This document shows, piece by piece, positions 1 to 8,567 of a DNA stretch of 64,000 nucleotides. The notes beneath the pieces were generated by a model. The model was given only the letters and a program-made list of their open reading frames with translations. It did no database searches and was not told the DNA's origin. Every line of letters begins with the position of its first letter. Positions within the stretch are counted from its first letter, which is position 1. The stretch covers positions 124,001 to 188,000 of the forward strand of contig JAMLJA010000001.1 of NCBI GenBank assembly GCA_023953905.1, written 5' to 3'. This DNA comes from Rhizobiaceae bacterium (lineage in GTDB: Bacteria; Pseudomonadota; Alphaproteobacteria; Rhizobiales; Rhizobiaceae). The translations under genes and the position numbers were made by a program.

Positions 1-9
1 GGCGGCCTA

Positions 10-144
10 CTACTCGATTGAGTCCTCAACTGCATTGGCAGTTGCATTCACATCCTTGCCAATGCCGCGGACGGTGTTTGCGCAGGACGCGAGAAAAAGG
101 GCGCATACGATTGCTGCCAAGGGCGCAAGACGGGCGATCTTCAT
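10..144 (-). CDS. Entericidin A/B-like small lipoprotein
   Basis: This encodes a 44-residue protein with a hydrophobic signal segment ending in the lipobox LFLASC (lipidated Cys at residue 21), followed by a short mature peptide (NTVRGIGKDVNATANAVEDS) typical of the entericidin EcnA/EcnB family. Such proteins are tiny membrane lipoproteins; in enterobacteria they form an antidote/toxin pair linked to stationary-phase lysis, but in rhizobia they are usually single copies of unknown role. The start is the ATG at 144 because GGGAGA lies about 8 bases upstream; the longer open frame to 237 lacks a membrane-protein-like N terminus. It is divergent from the DUF1638 gene with only about 60 bases between them, so both promoters must lie in that small space. 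Confidence 0.85.
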   Translation of the reverse strand: MKIARLAPLAAIVCALFLASCANTVRGIGKDVNATANAVEDSIE

Positions 145-203
145 GAATTGTGTCTCCCAATGCGAAAATGCACAGGTGAATGCGCGAGGACCGTGAAAGT
201 TCC

Positions 204-857
204 ATGATGGGCACGACCAATCTTCAAGCAGCGACAAAAGGAAGATTGCGCGTCATCGCCTGCGGTATGTTGGCCCGTGAAATCCTGGCGATCAAAGCTG
301 CTTACCGGCTGGATGGAATGGATCTCACTTGCCTCCCCGCCGAATTTCACTTTCACCCCGATCGCATTGTGCCCGCCATGGAGACAGCAATTCTCGAGGC
401 CCGGGCGGCGGGCTATGAGAATGTTCTTGCAGGTTACGCGGATTGCGGAACAGGTGGCCTGCTTGACGATCTACTCGACAGGCATGGTGTGGAGCGGATC
501 GGCGGCCCGCACTGCTTTGCCTTCTACCAGCGATTGGACGTGTTCGAGGCGTCCGGCGGGGCGGACATGCTCTGCTTCTACATGACGGACTTTCTCTGCC
601 GGCAATTCGACGCGTTCTTCGTGCGCCCGCTTGGGCTTGATCGGCATCCCGAGCTCATCCCCGACTATTTCGGCAATTATCGCAAGTTGGTCTATCTGGC
701 GCAGACAAATGATGCGGGACTCGACAAGGTCGCCATGTCGGCTGCAGCCATGCTCGGACTGGAATACGAACGCCGCTATACCGGCTACGGGGATCTGATC
801 CCGGCGCTCGTTGGCGCGACCGCCCGCAACGAGCGCGGGCAAGACAGACCGCTCTGA
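204..857 (+). CDS. DUF1638 domain protein
   Basis: The protein (217 aa from ATG 204; an in-frame ATG at 180 would add 8 residues) matches DUF1638. It opens with a beta-strand plus Cys motif (RVIACGM) and carries two further conserved-looking Cys segments (YADCGTGG and GGPHCF), which suggests a metal, cluster or corrinoid ligand role, though no function is established. From general knowledge, DUF1638 genes in alphaproteobacteria often sit beside MttB-family methyltransferases, corrinoid proteins and methyl-THF genes. Here the methyl-THF genes start at 2510, separated by two apparently unrelated genes. A role in maturation or delivery of the methylated corrinoid is an inference only. Confidence 0.8.
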   Translation: MMGTTNLQAATKGRLRVIACGMLAREILAIKAAYRLDGMDLTCLPAEFHFHPDRIVPAMETAILEARAAGYENVLAGYADCGTGGLLDDLLDRHGVERIGGPHCFAFYQRLDVFEASGGADMLCFYMTDFLCRQFDAFFVRPLGLDRHPELIPDYFGNYRKLVYLAQTNDAGLDKVAMSAAAMLGLEYERRYTGYGDLIPALVGATARNERGQDRPL

Positions 858-977
858 TTGCTGGTGACGGCACGCCGAGATTGCCAGAGTGCGTTGTATT
901 CTGAGATACAGGGCACGCCTCCTTATATCGGCCATGCTATGAAGTCAGTCCGAAGCGAGAGAGTGGGAAACAGACAA

Positions 978-1559
978 ATGAGCTATGTGCGAAAGTTGGC
1001 CGCGACCATCGTCGCAGTCCTGGCGGTGTCGCCTGCAATCGCCGATGGCGTGGTGCAAAAGCTGATTACGCCAGCAGATCGCATGCGGCTGGAAAATTAT
1101 GCCAAAACGCGGCAAATCGCGCTTTCGGAAGCGCGCAGCGGCGGCGATCCTGCGGAATTCTCCCGGCTGGAAGAAGCTCTGGGCAAGCCGATAAAGCCGT
1201 TCACTGGCTTCGACATGACCGGAAATTGGCAGTGTCGCACGACCAAGGTCGGGGGGTTGCTGCCGCTGGTCGTTTATGACTGGTTCAAGTGTCGCGTCAC
1301 CGATGACGGATCGGGATGGAAACTTGAAAAGATCAGTGGCTCGCAGCGCACGACCGGTCGCTTCTATGACGAGAGCGCCAAGCGTCTGATCTATCTGGGG
1401 ACCGGGTATGTGAACAACGACAAGCCGCAGCCATATGCGAGCGGCCCCGACACAGATCAGGTGGGATACGCTTTTCGCACCGGAGCAAAGGAATGGCGCG
1501 TAGAGTTTCCAGCACCGCGCTATGAATCGAAGCTCGACATTCTCGAATTTCGTCGCTGA
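978..1559 (+). CDS. DUF4893 domain protein, exported
   Basis: The 193-residue protein starts at ATG 978 with a signal peptide (residues 1-22, ending AIADG), so it is probably periplasmic. The body contains the motifs typical of DUF4893 proteins of rhizobia: a GNWQCRT segment, a WFKCRV segment with a paired Cys, and a C-terminal region ending DILEFRR. The two Cys could form a disulfide. An earlier in-frame start (858 or 939) would bury the signal peptide behind about 40 residues and is rejected. No function is known. It lies between the DUF1638 gene and the ExoD gene and shows no obvious functional link with the methyl-transfer genes around it. Confidence 0.8.
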   Translation: MSYVRKLAATIVAVLAVSPAIADGVVQKLITPADRMRLENYAKTRQIALSEARSGGDPAEFSRLEEALGKPIKPFTGFDMTGNWQCRTTKVGGLLPLVVYDWFKCRVTDDGSGWKLEKISGSQRTTGRFYDESAKRLIYLGTGYVNNDKPQPYASGPDTDQVGYAFRTGAKEWRVEFPAPRYESKLDILEFRR

Positions 1560-1689
1560 GGCTATCGCTTCGGAATACGGCCAAGACGTCAGCCACGCGC
1601 GAGAACTTTTTCCGTCATCAAGACTTAACGGCTGATGGCAACAATAGTACGTCGCGCACTGCGCGACGGTTTGAGGCAATGGACCAATA

Positions 1690-2325
1690 ATGGCCGGATT
1701 GGACGAGGGGGACATCGAGGTGCGGCGCAAGCCGCGTCGTCTGTCGCGCCTCTTCGCGCAGATGCTGGAAGAAAACAGCGGCCCCGTTTCGCTCAGAACA
1801 ATCCGTGATTCGCTCGGCGACCGCGGGTTCGCCGGTCTGCTCGTCTTCTTCGGTGCGCTGAACATGATCCCTCTGCCACCGCCCGCTTCCGCCTTTCTTG
1901 GACTGCCGCTTATCATCATTTCCGCGCAGATGGCCTATGGCAGCGAGCGCGCATGGCTGCCGAAGTTTCTGATCGACAGATCGATATCGCCTGAACAGTT
2001 TCGCAAGCTGATGACGTGGGTCATTCCGCGGCTGGTGCGTCTCGAACGCGTCATCAAGCCGAGATACTGGCCGTTCTGGCATCGGCAGGGCGATCGCATT
2101 GTCGGCGCCGTAACGCTGTTTCTCGGCTTGATTGTCACCTTGCCAATTCCGCTCGGCAACTGGTTGCCGGCCTGCTCAACGGCGCTGCTGGCGCTGGCAC
2201 TTTCCGAGCGAGACGGCATCTTGCTGCTCGTTGGTGCCGCGGTTGGTGTCGCCGCTGGTGTTGTGATCGTTGCGGTGATCGGCACGGCGGGGTTCCTGTC
2301 CCACCTGCTTTTCGGGCTCGTGTAG
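1690..2325 (+). CDS. ExoD family membrane protein
   Basis: The 211-residue protein has the layout of the ExoD family: a basic cytoplasmic N terminus (about 1-45), a first hydrophobic block with a Pro-rich turn (NMIPLPPPAS), an amphipathic linker with WFR-type aromatic residues, then two to three membrane spans with the motif VTLPIPLGNWLPA, and a C-terminal hydrophobic hairpin. In Sinorhizobium, ExoD mutants have altered exopolysaccharide and alkaline sensitivity, but the biochemical activity is unknown. The ATG at 1690 gives the normal family length. The gene stands alone, with 130 bases before and about 180 bases after it. Confidence 0.85.
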   Translation: MAGLDEGDIEVRRKPRRLSRLFAQMLEENSGPVSLRTIRDSLGDRGFAGLLVFFGALNMIPLPPPASAFLGLPLIIISAQMAYGSERAWLPKFLIDRSISPEQFRKLMTWVIPRLVRLERVIKPRYWPFWHRQGDRIVGAVTLFLGLIVTLPIPLGNWLPACSTALLALALSERDGILLLVGAAVGVAAGVVIVAVIGTAGFLSHLLFGLV

Positions 2326-2509
2326 GAACCGCTTGCCACCACCCAGGCGGCGGGGACGCGAAGTCGCGGCACGCGGCCCTGAGACATTCGTCCCCGTACA
2401 GCCGAACGATACTGCTCCCTGTCGTTTTTGAATGCGCCCGCGTCGCCCGACAACAAGCGGGCCGATTTTCCATGCTGCAATGCTGAGCGATTGGAAGCGA
2501 GTGCTGCGA

Positions 2510-2812
2510 ATGGCCGATCTGGTTGTGGTGTACTGGCGCGATATTCCTGCCCAGGTGATTGTCAAGAAGGGACGCCAGAGCGCCAAGCGGGAATTGCCGC
2601 TGCGCTTTACCGAGGCGATCGATATGGCTGCCATGCGCTCCGGCGCTGCGGAGACAGACGCCTATCTCGCCGAATGGCGTCGGGCCGACCCCATTTCCGT
2701 CAGCGACGATCTCGAAATGGAGGCTGACAAGGCCTTGGCCGATCTCGACACGCAATATGATCGCGAGCGGCTGGTCGCTCTCGCAAAGTCGGGCGGAAAA
2801 GCCGATGTCTGA
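2510..2812 (+). CDS. Small 'virulence factor' family protein (PF13769-like)
   Basis: The 100-residue protein begins MADLVVVYWRDIP and includes QVIVKKGRQSAK, which fits the small conserved 'virulence factor' family of alphaproteobacteria. That name is historical and carries no known activity. The start at ATG 2510 is preferred: GGAAGCGAG lies upstream and the homologous N terminus begins here; the open frame to 2432 is an unsupported extension. The stop overlaps the start of the MetV-like gene by 8 bases, so translation is probably coupled. Its constant place ahead of methylene-THF reductase genes suggests a small accessory protein for that enzyme or for the corrinoid methyltransfer complex, an inference from context. 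Confidence 0.8.
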   Translation: MADLVVVYWRDIPAQVIVKKGRQSAKRELPLRFTEAIDMAAMRSGAAETDAYLAEWRRADPISVSDDLEMEADKALADLDTQYDRERLVALAKSGGKADV

Positions 2813-3458
2813 TACAGCTCAGGTCCCGCCCATGGCTCCAAGCCCAGGAAGCGACGTTCTTCCGTCCGTTCCACCTGCTGCCACCGACGGCATGACGCAG
2901 GCAACGATGGTCAAGAAGACGGCGCCGAAAAGCGACTACAAGCCGGCTGACGTGTCGCCACAGAGGCGCGTGCAACGTTCCTTTGCCGTGCGGCTCTGGT
3001 CCGTCAGGCATTCGCGCTTTCTTGAATGGGTCTATCTGCGCTTTTCAGCCATGTTTCTGCACCTTCACCCACTGTGGAAAGCTATCGGTTACGGACGGGT
3101 CGAGGCGCCGATCAAGTTCGTCGAAAAACGGGTGAAAGGCTTCATGTTCGACTGTCGCATGTGCGGCCAGTGCGTCCTTTCGTCCACCGGCATGTCGTGC
3201 CCGATGAACTGCCCGAAACAGTTGCGCAACGGACCTTGCGGCGGTGTCCGCGCCAACGGCAATTGCGAGGTTGAGCCGGACATGCCCTGCGTGTGGGTCA
3301 AGGCCTGGGAAGGTTCGCGAAACATGGCGCATGGCGACAACATCCTGGCCGTGCAGAAGCCGGTCGACCAGTCGCTTCGCGAAACGTCGGCATGGCTGCG
3401 TGTCACCGCCCTTGCTGCGTCGGAACGTGAAAAGTCCAGGCTGGAGGCCGGCGCGTGA
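2805..3458 (+). CDS. Methylene-THF reductase C-terminal domain protein, MetV-like
   Basis: This 217-residue protein is the stand-alone form of the methylene-tetrahydrofolate reductase C-terminal domain. Its centre carries a dense Cys cluster: CRMCGQCVLS, then SCPMNCPK, then GPCGGV and a later NCEVEPDMPC, the pattern expected of the iron-sulfur MetV subunit known from acetogens, where MetV pairs with MetF. The N-terminal 60 residues are Pro/Ala-rich and probably disordered. The start ATG 2805 overlaps the preceding stop by 8 bases, and the 3' end overlaps the metF start in a GTGA junction, so the two reductase subunits are made together. The open frame extends upstream to 2559, but that part is antisense to reason because it overlaps the preceding gene entirely. 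Confidence 0.85.
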   Translation: MSDTAQVPPMAPSPGSDVLPSVPPAATDGMTQATMVKKTAPKSDYKPADVSPQRRVQRSFAVRLWSVRHSRFLEWVYLRFSAMFLHLHPLWKAIGYGRVEAPIKFVEKRVKGFMFDCRMCGQCVLSSTGMSCPMNCPKQLRNGPCGGVRANGNCEVEPDMPCVWVKAWEGSRNMAHGDNILAVQKPVDQSLRETSAWLRVTALAASEREKSRLEAGA

Positions 3459-4558
3459 GCGACCATCATCGCCCCCACCAGATGGACGAGAACCCCGCTG
3501 GCATCGACTTGCCGCTCGAGCCCCTGCCCGGTCATTCTTCCCGCGGCAGGCTCGAACGCGTCCTGCGGCGCGGCGAATTTGCGGTCACGACCGAACTCAA
3601 TCCGCCCGACAGTGCCGATCCCGAGGACGTTTACAACCGCGCTCGTGTATTTGACGGCTGGGTCGACGCGATCAATGCCGTCGATGCATCCGGTGCGAAC
3701 TGCCACATGTCCTCAGTCGGTATCTGCGCCTTGCTCACCCGCATGGGCTACGCGCCAGTCATGCAGATCGCCTGCCGTGACAAGAACCGCATAGCCATAC
3801 AGGGCGACGTTCTGGGCGGCGCGGCCATGGGGGTCGCGAACATTCTGTGCCTGACGGGCGATGGAGTGCAGGCAGGCGATCAGCCAGGCGCGAAGCCGGT
3901 CTTCGATCTGGATTCCATGTCGCTGCTCGAAACGATCCGGATCATGCGCGACAATGGCAAGTTTCTGTCCGGTCGCAAGCTCACGACGCCGCCAAAGCTG
4001 TTTCTCGGTGCGGCGATCAATCCCTTTGCTCCGCCCTATGATTTCCGGCCGATCCATCTCGGCAAGAAGATCGCGGCCGGTGCCCAGTTCCTGCAGAGCC
4101 AATACTGCTTCGATGTGCCCATGCTGAGATCCTTCATGGATAAGGCACGCGATCTCGGCTTCACCGATCAGGCCTTCATACTCGTAGGCGTTGGCCCGCT
4201 CGCCTCGGCCAAGACTGCCAAATGGATCCGCTCCAACGTGCCCGGCATCCACATTCCCGACGCAGTCATCAAGCGCCTCGAAGGCGCGCAGGACCAGAAA
4301 AAGGAAGGCAAGCGCCTCTGCATCGACATCATCAATGAGGTGAAGGAAATCCCCGGCATTTCGGGCATCCACGTGATGGCCTATCGCCAGGAAGAATATG
4401 TCGCCGAGATTGTCGATGAATCCGGTGTCTTGAAAGGGCGGCGTCCATGGAAACGTGAGGCGCGCGGCGACGACCAGATGGTTGCCGAACGTCTCGAACA
4501 TCTGCTGCACGACAACGTGACCGAAACGCAGGTCGACCTTGTAAAGTCGGCCCACTGA
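3455..4558 (+). CDS. metF: Methylenetetrahydrofolate reductase (MetF-type)
   Basis: The 367-residue protein is a TIM-barrel methylene-THF reductase, interconverting methyl-THF and methylene-THF using flavin. Visible family signatures are the early TTELNPP strand, the IACRDKNRIAIQGD segment followed by LCLTGD, and GAQFLQSQYCFD. The start is GTG at 3455, overlapping the preceding stop by four bases, with GGAGG about 8 bases upstream. The N terminus is about 35 residues longer than the minimal barrel. Because it is co-translated with a MetV-like iron-sulfur protein and followed by a methyl-THF methyltransferase, it is more likely a catabolic reductase run in the methyl-oxidising direction than the housekeeping MetF of methionine synthesis; the direction is inferred. 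Confidence 0.9.
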   Translation: MSDHHRPHQMDENPAGIDLPLEPLPGHSSRGRLERVLRRGEFAVTTELNPPDSADPEDVYNRARVFDGWVDAINAVDASGANCHMSSVGICALLTRMGYAPVMQIACRDKNRIAIQGDVLGGAAMGVANILCLTGDGVQAGDQPGAKPVFDLDSMSLLETIRIMRDNGKFLSGRKLTTPPKLFLGAAINPFAPPYDFRPIHLGKKIAAGAQFLQSQYCFDVPMLRSFMDKARDLGFTDQAFILVGVGPLASAKTAKWIRSNVPGIHIPDAVIKRLEGAQDQKKEGKRLCIDIINEVKEIPGISGIHVMAYRQEEYVAEIVDESGVLKGRRPWKREARGDDQMVAERLEHLLHDNVTETQVDLVKSAH

Positions 4559-4568
4559 GGAGACATCC

Positions 4569-5546
4569 ATGACCCGTACGATCGTCGCTTCGGCGACACG
4601 AGAAATCGTTATTGGCTTCGATCAGCCATTCTGTGTGATCGGCGAGCGCATCAACCCGACCGGACGTAAGAAGCTCGCCGCCGAAATGGCGGAGGGCAAT
4701 TTCGAGACTGTCATCAAGGATGCGCTCGAACAGGCCGCTTGCGGCGCGACCATGCTCGACGTCAACGCGGGTGTAACGTCCGTCAACCCCAACGAAACCG
4801 AACCCGGCCTGCTCGTGCAGACCTTGGAGATCGTGCAGAATACTGTCGATCTTCCGCTCTCGATCGACAGTTCGGTCAGTGCCGCCATCGAGGCGGGGCT
4901 TCGAGTGGCCAAGGGACGACCGCTGGTCAACTCGGTCACCGGCGAGGAAGAGAAGCTCGAAGCGATCCTGCCTCTGATCAAGAAATACAATGTGCCCGTG
5001 GTCGCGATCTCGAATGACGAGACCGGCATTTCGATGGACCCCGATGTGCGGTTCGCGGTGGCGAAAAAGATCGTCGAGCGCTGCGCCGATTTCGGCATTC
5101 CCGCTCATGACGTCGTTGTCGATCCTCTGGTTATGCCGATTGGCGCGCTTGGCGATGCCGGGCGGCAGGTTTTTGCGCTGCTGCGCCGCCTGCGCGAGGA
5201 ACTCAAGGTCAACACCACATGCGGCCTCTCCAACATTTCGTTCGGACTGCCTCACCGTCACGGCATCAACGCCGCCTTTATTCCGATGGTGATTGGCGCG
5301 GGCATGACGAGTGCCATCATGAATCCTGTTCGCCCGCAGGAAATGGAAGCCGTGCGTGGCGCTAACGTGCTGAACGGAACGGATAAGGACTGCATGACTT
5401 GGATCAAGACCTACAAGGATTACAAACCCGGTGAAGGCGGTCACGCAGTCGCCGCTCCAGTGACATTGACCGCGCCCGGCGAGGCAGCGGCAGGAGGCGG
5501 ACGCCGTCGTGGCGGACGCGAAGCGCGGCGCGCAACTCAAGGCTAG
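4569..5546 (+). CDS. Methyl-THF:corrinoid methyltransferase (pterin-binding family)
   Basis: The 325-residue protein belongs to the dihydropteroate-synthase-like pterin-binding family. It shows the signature FCVIGERINPTG near residue 20, then LDVNAG, the SIDSS strand, SNDETG, DPLVMPIGA and NTTCGLSNISFG, which match methyl-THF:corrinoid methyltransferases of the AcsE/MtgA type rather than folate-synthesis DHPS. It should shuttle a methyl group between a corrinoid protein and THF. A GAGGAGAC ribosome site precedes the ATG, and the gene lies 10 bases after metF. After about residue 300 there is a low-complexity Ala/Gly then Arg/Gly-rich tail (GGGRRRGGREARR) that the fold does not need. The corrinoid partner is not encoded in this window. 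Confidence 0.88.
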   Translation: MTRTIVASATREIVIGFDQPFCVIGERINPTGRKKLAAEMAEGNFETVIKDALEQAACGATMLDVNAGVTSVNPNETEPGLLVQTLEIVQNTVDLPLSIDSSVSAAIEAGLRVAKGRPLVNSVTGEEEKLEAILPLIKKYNVPVVAISNDETGISMDPDVRFAVAKKIVERCADFGIPAHDVVVDPLVMPIGALGDAGRQVFALLRRLREELKVNTTCGLSNISFGLPHRHGINAAFIPMVIGAGMTSAIMNPVRPQEMEAVRGANVLNGTDKDCMTWIKTYKDYKPGEGGHAVAAPVTLTAPGEAAAGGGRRRGGREARRATQG

Positions 5547-5557
5547 GCTCTGCAGAA

Positions 5558-7615
5558 TTGAACGCACCCGTTCCACCCACCGATCCTCTCGTCCTGTTCA
5601 TGCCGTCTGGCAAACGGGGGCGGTTTCCCGTTGGCACGCCGCTGCTCGATGCGGCCCGATCGCTTGGTGTCTATGTGGAAAGCGTCTGCGGCGGACGCGC
5701 GACCTGCGGCCGCTGTCAGATCGAGGTGCAGGAAGGCAATTTCGCCAAGCACAAGATTGTCTCGTCCAACGACCACATTTCTCCCAAGGGGCCGAAGGAA
5801 GAACGCTACGAGCGGGTGCGCGGTTTGGCGGACGGGCGGCGGCTTTCCTGCTCGGCGACGGTTCAGGGCGATCTGGTCATCGATGTTCCGCAAGATACGG
5901 TCATCAATGCGCAGATTGTCCGCAAGGCTGCCAGCGACCGCATCATTCCTCGCAATCCCGCGATCCAGCTCTGCTATGTCGAAGTCGACGAACCCGACAT
6001 GCACAAGCCGCTCGGCGATCTCGACCGGCTCAACGCAATGCTGGCGAAGGACTGGGGTTTTGAGGACATTCTCGTCGCCCAGCATCTGTTACCGGATGTG
6101 CAGAAGATATTGCGCAAGGGCAATTGGGGTGTCACGGCAGCCATCCACCGCGACCTTGAAACGTCACGGCCGAACCTGATCGCTTTGTGGCCGGGCCTGC
6201 ATAACATGGCCTACGGCCTCGCCTGCGATATAGGTTCGACAACGATCGCCATGCATCTCGTCTCGCTGCTGTCAGGACAGATCATCAATTCCTCGGGCAC
6301 ATCCAATCCGCAAATCCGCTTCGGCGAGGATCTGATGAGCCGCGTGTCCTATGTCATGATGAACCCGGACGGACGCGAGGCAATGACAAAGGCGGTGCGG
6401 CAGGCCGTCAATGAACTGACTGTGAAGGTGTGCAGCGAAAGCGGCGTCAATCCCGACGATATCCTCGATGCCGTTTTCGTAGCGAACCCCATCATGCACC
6501 ATCTGTTTCTCGGGATCGATCCGACCGAGCTTGGCCAGGCCCCCTTTGCGCTTGCTGTCTCGGGGGCGGTGCATACCTGGTCGCGCGAGATAGATCTGGC
6601 AGTCAATCATGGTGCGCGCGTCTACGTGTTGCCTTGTATCGCAGGGCATGTCGGGGCTGACGCGGCTGGTGCGACCCTGTCAGAAGGTCCGCATCGGCAG
6701 GACAAGATGATGCTTTTGGTGGACGTGGGCACCAATGCCGAGATCGTACTCGGCAATCGCAACCGGGTGGTGGCCGCCTCCTCTCCAACAGGGCCTGCAT
6801 TCGAAGGCGCGGAAATCTCTTCAGGCCAGCGCGCCGCTCCCGGCGCGATCGAGCGCATCAGGATCGATCCGGATACCCTTGAGCCCAGATATCGTGTCAT
6901 CGGCGTTGAGCAATGGTCGAACGAAGAGGGCTTTGAGGACGCCGTGAAAGCGACGGGGGTCACCGGCATTTGCGGATCGGCAATTATCGAAGTCGTGGCT
7001 GAGATGTATCTCTCAGGCATCATTTCCGAAGACGGCGTCGTCGACGGCGGACAGGCCTCGCGAAGCCCCCGCATCCTTCAGAATGGACGAACCTTTTCCT
7101 ATCTCCTGCGCGAAAGCCATTCCGGCGGACCGCGCATTACTGTGACCCAGAACGACGTACGCGCCATTCAGCTCGCCAAGGCTGCGCTTTATGCCGGCAT
7201 CAAGCTGCTGATGGAGAAACAGGGCGTCGCACAGGTCGACACAATACGCTTTGCCGGCGCGTTCGGCTCATTCATCGATCCGAAATATGCGATGGTGCTC
7301 GGGCTGATACCGGATTGCGATCTGGCAGAGGTCAAGGCGGTCGGGAACGCGGCCGGAACGGGTGCGCTGATGGCGTTGCTCAATCGCGACTACCGTCGTG
7401 AGATCGAGAAAGAGGTATCCCGGATCGAGAAGATCGAGACCGCACTGGAGCCGCATTTCCAGCAGCTGTTCATCGATGCCATGGCACTCCCCAACAAGGT
7501 CGATCCCTTCCCAAGGCTCGCAGAGCACGTGACGCTGCCCGAAAAAAAGGCTGCGACCGATGCGGATCGTGGCGGCGGACGTCGAGGGCGTGAAGGTAGG
7601 CGCGGGCGTTCCTGA
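5558..7615 (+). CDS. ASKHA-domain 2Fe-2S protein, corrinoid activation (RamA/RACo-like)
   Basis: The 685-residue protein has an N-terminal plant-type ferredoxin domain (about 10-110) with cluster ligands Cys44, Cys50, Cys53 and Cys98, a middle linker, and a large ASKHA ATPase-like domain with the phosphate-binding strand ACDIGSTT and the later segments LLVDVGTNAE and ASSPTGPAFEGA. This is the architecture of reductive activators that use ATP to return inactive Co(II) corrinoid proteins to Co(I). The proposed start is TTG 5558, 11 bases after the upstream stop; an ATG at 5600 is a possible alternative but lies close to the first domain strand. The C terminus ends in an Arg/Gly-rich stretch like that of the preceding methyltransferase. 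Confidence 0.87.
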   Translation: MNAPVPPTDPLVLFMPSGKRGRFPVGTPLLDAARSLGVYVESVCGGRATCGRCQIEVQEGNFAKHKIVSSNDHISPKGPKEERYERVRGLADGRRLSCSATVQGDLVIDVPQDTVINAQIVRKAASDRIIPRNPAIQLCYVEVDEPDMHKPLGDLDRLNAMLAKDWGFEDILVAQHLLPDVQKILRKGNWGVTAAIHRDLETSRPNLIALWPGLHNMAYGLACDIGSTTIAMHLVSLLSGQIINSSGTSNPQIRFGEDLMSRVSYVMMNPDGREAMTKAVRQAVNELTVKVCSESGVNPDDILDAVFVANPIMHHLFLGIDPTELGQAPFALAVSGAVHTWSREIDLAVNHGARVYVLPCIAGHVGADAAGATLSEGPHRQDKMMLLVDVGTNAEIVLGNRNRVVAASSPTGPAFEGAEISSGQRAAPGAIERIRIDPDTLEPRYRVIGVEQWSNEEGFEDAVKATGVTGICGSAIIEVVAEMYLSGIISEDGVVDGGQASRSPRILQNGRTFSYLLRESHSGGPRITVTQNDVRAIQLAKAALYAGIKLLMEKQGVAQVDTIRFAGAFGSFIDPKYAMVLGLIPDCDLAEVKAVGNAAGTGALMALLNRDYRREIEKEVSRIEKIETALEPHFQQLFIDAMALPNKVDPFPRLAEHVTLPEKKAATDADRGGGRRGREGRRGRS

Positions 7616-7765
7616 GACCTCGCTCGAAATGCTCGACGCCTGACCGGGCCTGACGCCTCACCAAAGCGTGACTGCTGGCGGGCATAGCGTGATCGCGCGT
7701 TAGTGGGAGCGTTTGCTCTTTTCTGCGAAACACACTCGGACATACGTAAATAGCAAGCGAGTCCC

Positions 7766-8446
7766 ATGTCTTTGTGTGTTTCCCGTCGCACCTTTCTGGT
7801 AGCGGCTCCCCTCGCCCTTGGTGGCTGCGTCTCTACCCAACAGTCGAAAGGCCTTCCCAAGAAAAAGCGTCAGATCCCCGACTATTACCTGGAGATGTAT
7901 GCACCGATTGACGATGAGCCGTTCCCGATTCCGGCGCCGGATCTCTCCAGGATCGAACCTCAATACTATCGGCAGGAAGTCGCTTATGCGTCCTACGAGC
8001 CGGCCGGGAGTCTGATCGTCGATACCGATCAGCGCTTTCTCTATCTGATACTGGGCGGTGGCCGAGCCTTGCGATATGGGGTCGGCGTGGGCAAGGCCGG
8101 CCTGGAGTTTGAAGGTGTTGGCATCGTTCAGTACAAGCGCGCATGGCCCCGGTGGACTCCAACGCAAGACATGATCCGCCGCGAACCGGAGCGCTATGGT
8201 CCTCTCGCCGGCGGTATGGAGCCCGGCCCGACCAATCCGCTTGGCGCACGCGCGCTTTACCTCTTCAAGGATGGCAAGGACACGCTCTATCGGATCCATG
8301 GTACGAATGAAGACTGGTCCATAGGTCGGGCGATCTCGAGTGGATGCATCCGCCTGCTGAACCAGGATATCATCGACCTGCATCGCCGGGTCCAGAATGG
8401 AACGCGCGTGACAGTTCTGCAGGGAACAGGACAGGCGGCGGCGTAG
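7766..8446 (+). CDS. L,D-transpeptidase (YkuD family), probable lipoprotein
   Basis: The 226-residue protein begins with a twin-arginine-like signal (SRRTF at residues 6-10) that ends in a lipobox, LALGGC, with Cys21 the likely lipidated residue. The catalytic YkuD signature is complete: His178 in RIHGTNEDW and Cys194 in SSGCIRL. It therefore should cross-link peptidoglycan stem peptides or attach proteins to peptidoglycan in the periplasm. Length and spacing are normal for the family. It is a single gene with 150 bases upstream, and no partner of known function is adjacent. Confidence 0.92.
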   Translation: MSLCVSRRTFLVAAPLALGGCVSTQQSKGLPKKKRQIPDYYLEMYAPIDDEPFPIPAPDLSRIEPQYYRQEVAYASYEPAGSLIVDTDQRFLYLILGGGRALRYGVGVGKAGLEFEGVGIVQYKRAWPRWTPTQDMIRREPERYGPLAGGMEPGPTNPLGARALYLFKDGKDTLYRIHGTNEDWSIGRAISSGCIRLLNQDIIDLHRRVQNGTRVTVLQGTGQAAA

Positions 8447-8567
8447 GCCGATTTCGGCTGAAATGGGCGGTCTGTGCCAGGCCAAATCGGATGCTGCCAA
8501 GTATTGCCAACACAGAAAACGCCCCGAAAATTCATTCGTACACAAACATTTCCGTGGCGTAACAAAA

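Noticed and set aside
945..1919. 324-codon antisense frame across DUF4893 and ExoD genes
   Set aside because: It spans two coding genes on the other strand and an intergenic gap, and has no protein-like segment.
2559..2804. N-terminal extension of the MetV-like protein
   Set aside because: This part overlaps the preceding small gene in another frame, and the ATG at 2805 sits at the expected coupling junction.
4332..5576. 414-codon antisense frame over the methyltransferase gene
   Set aside because: It mirrors a gene with strong pterin-binding motifs; no start site or family is visible.
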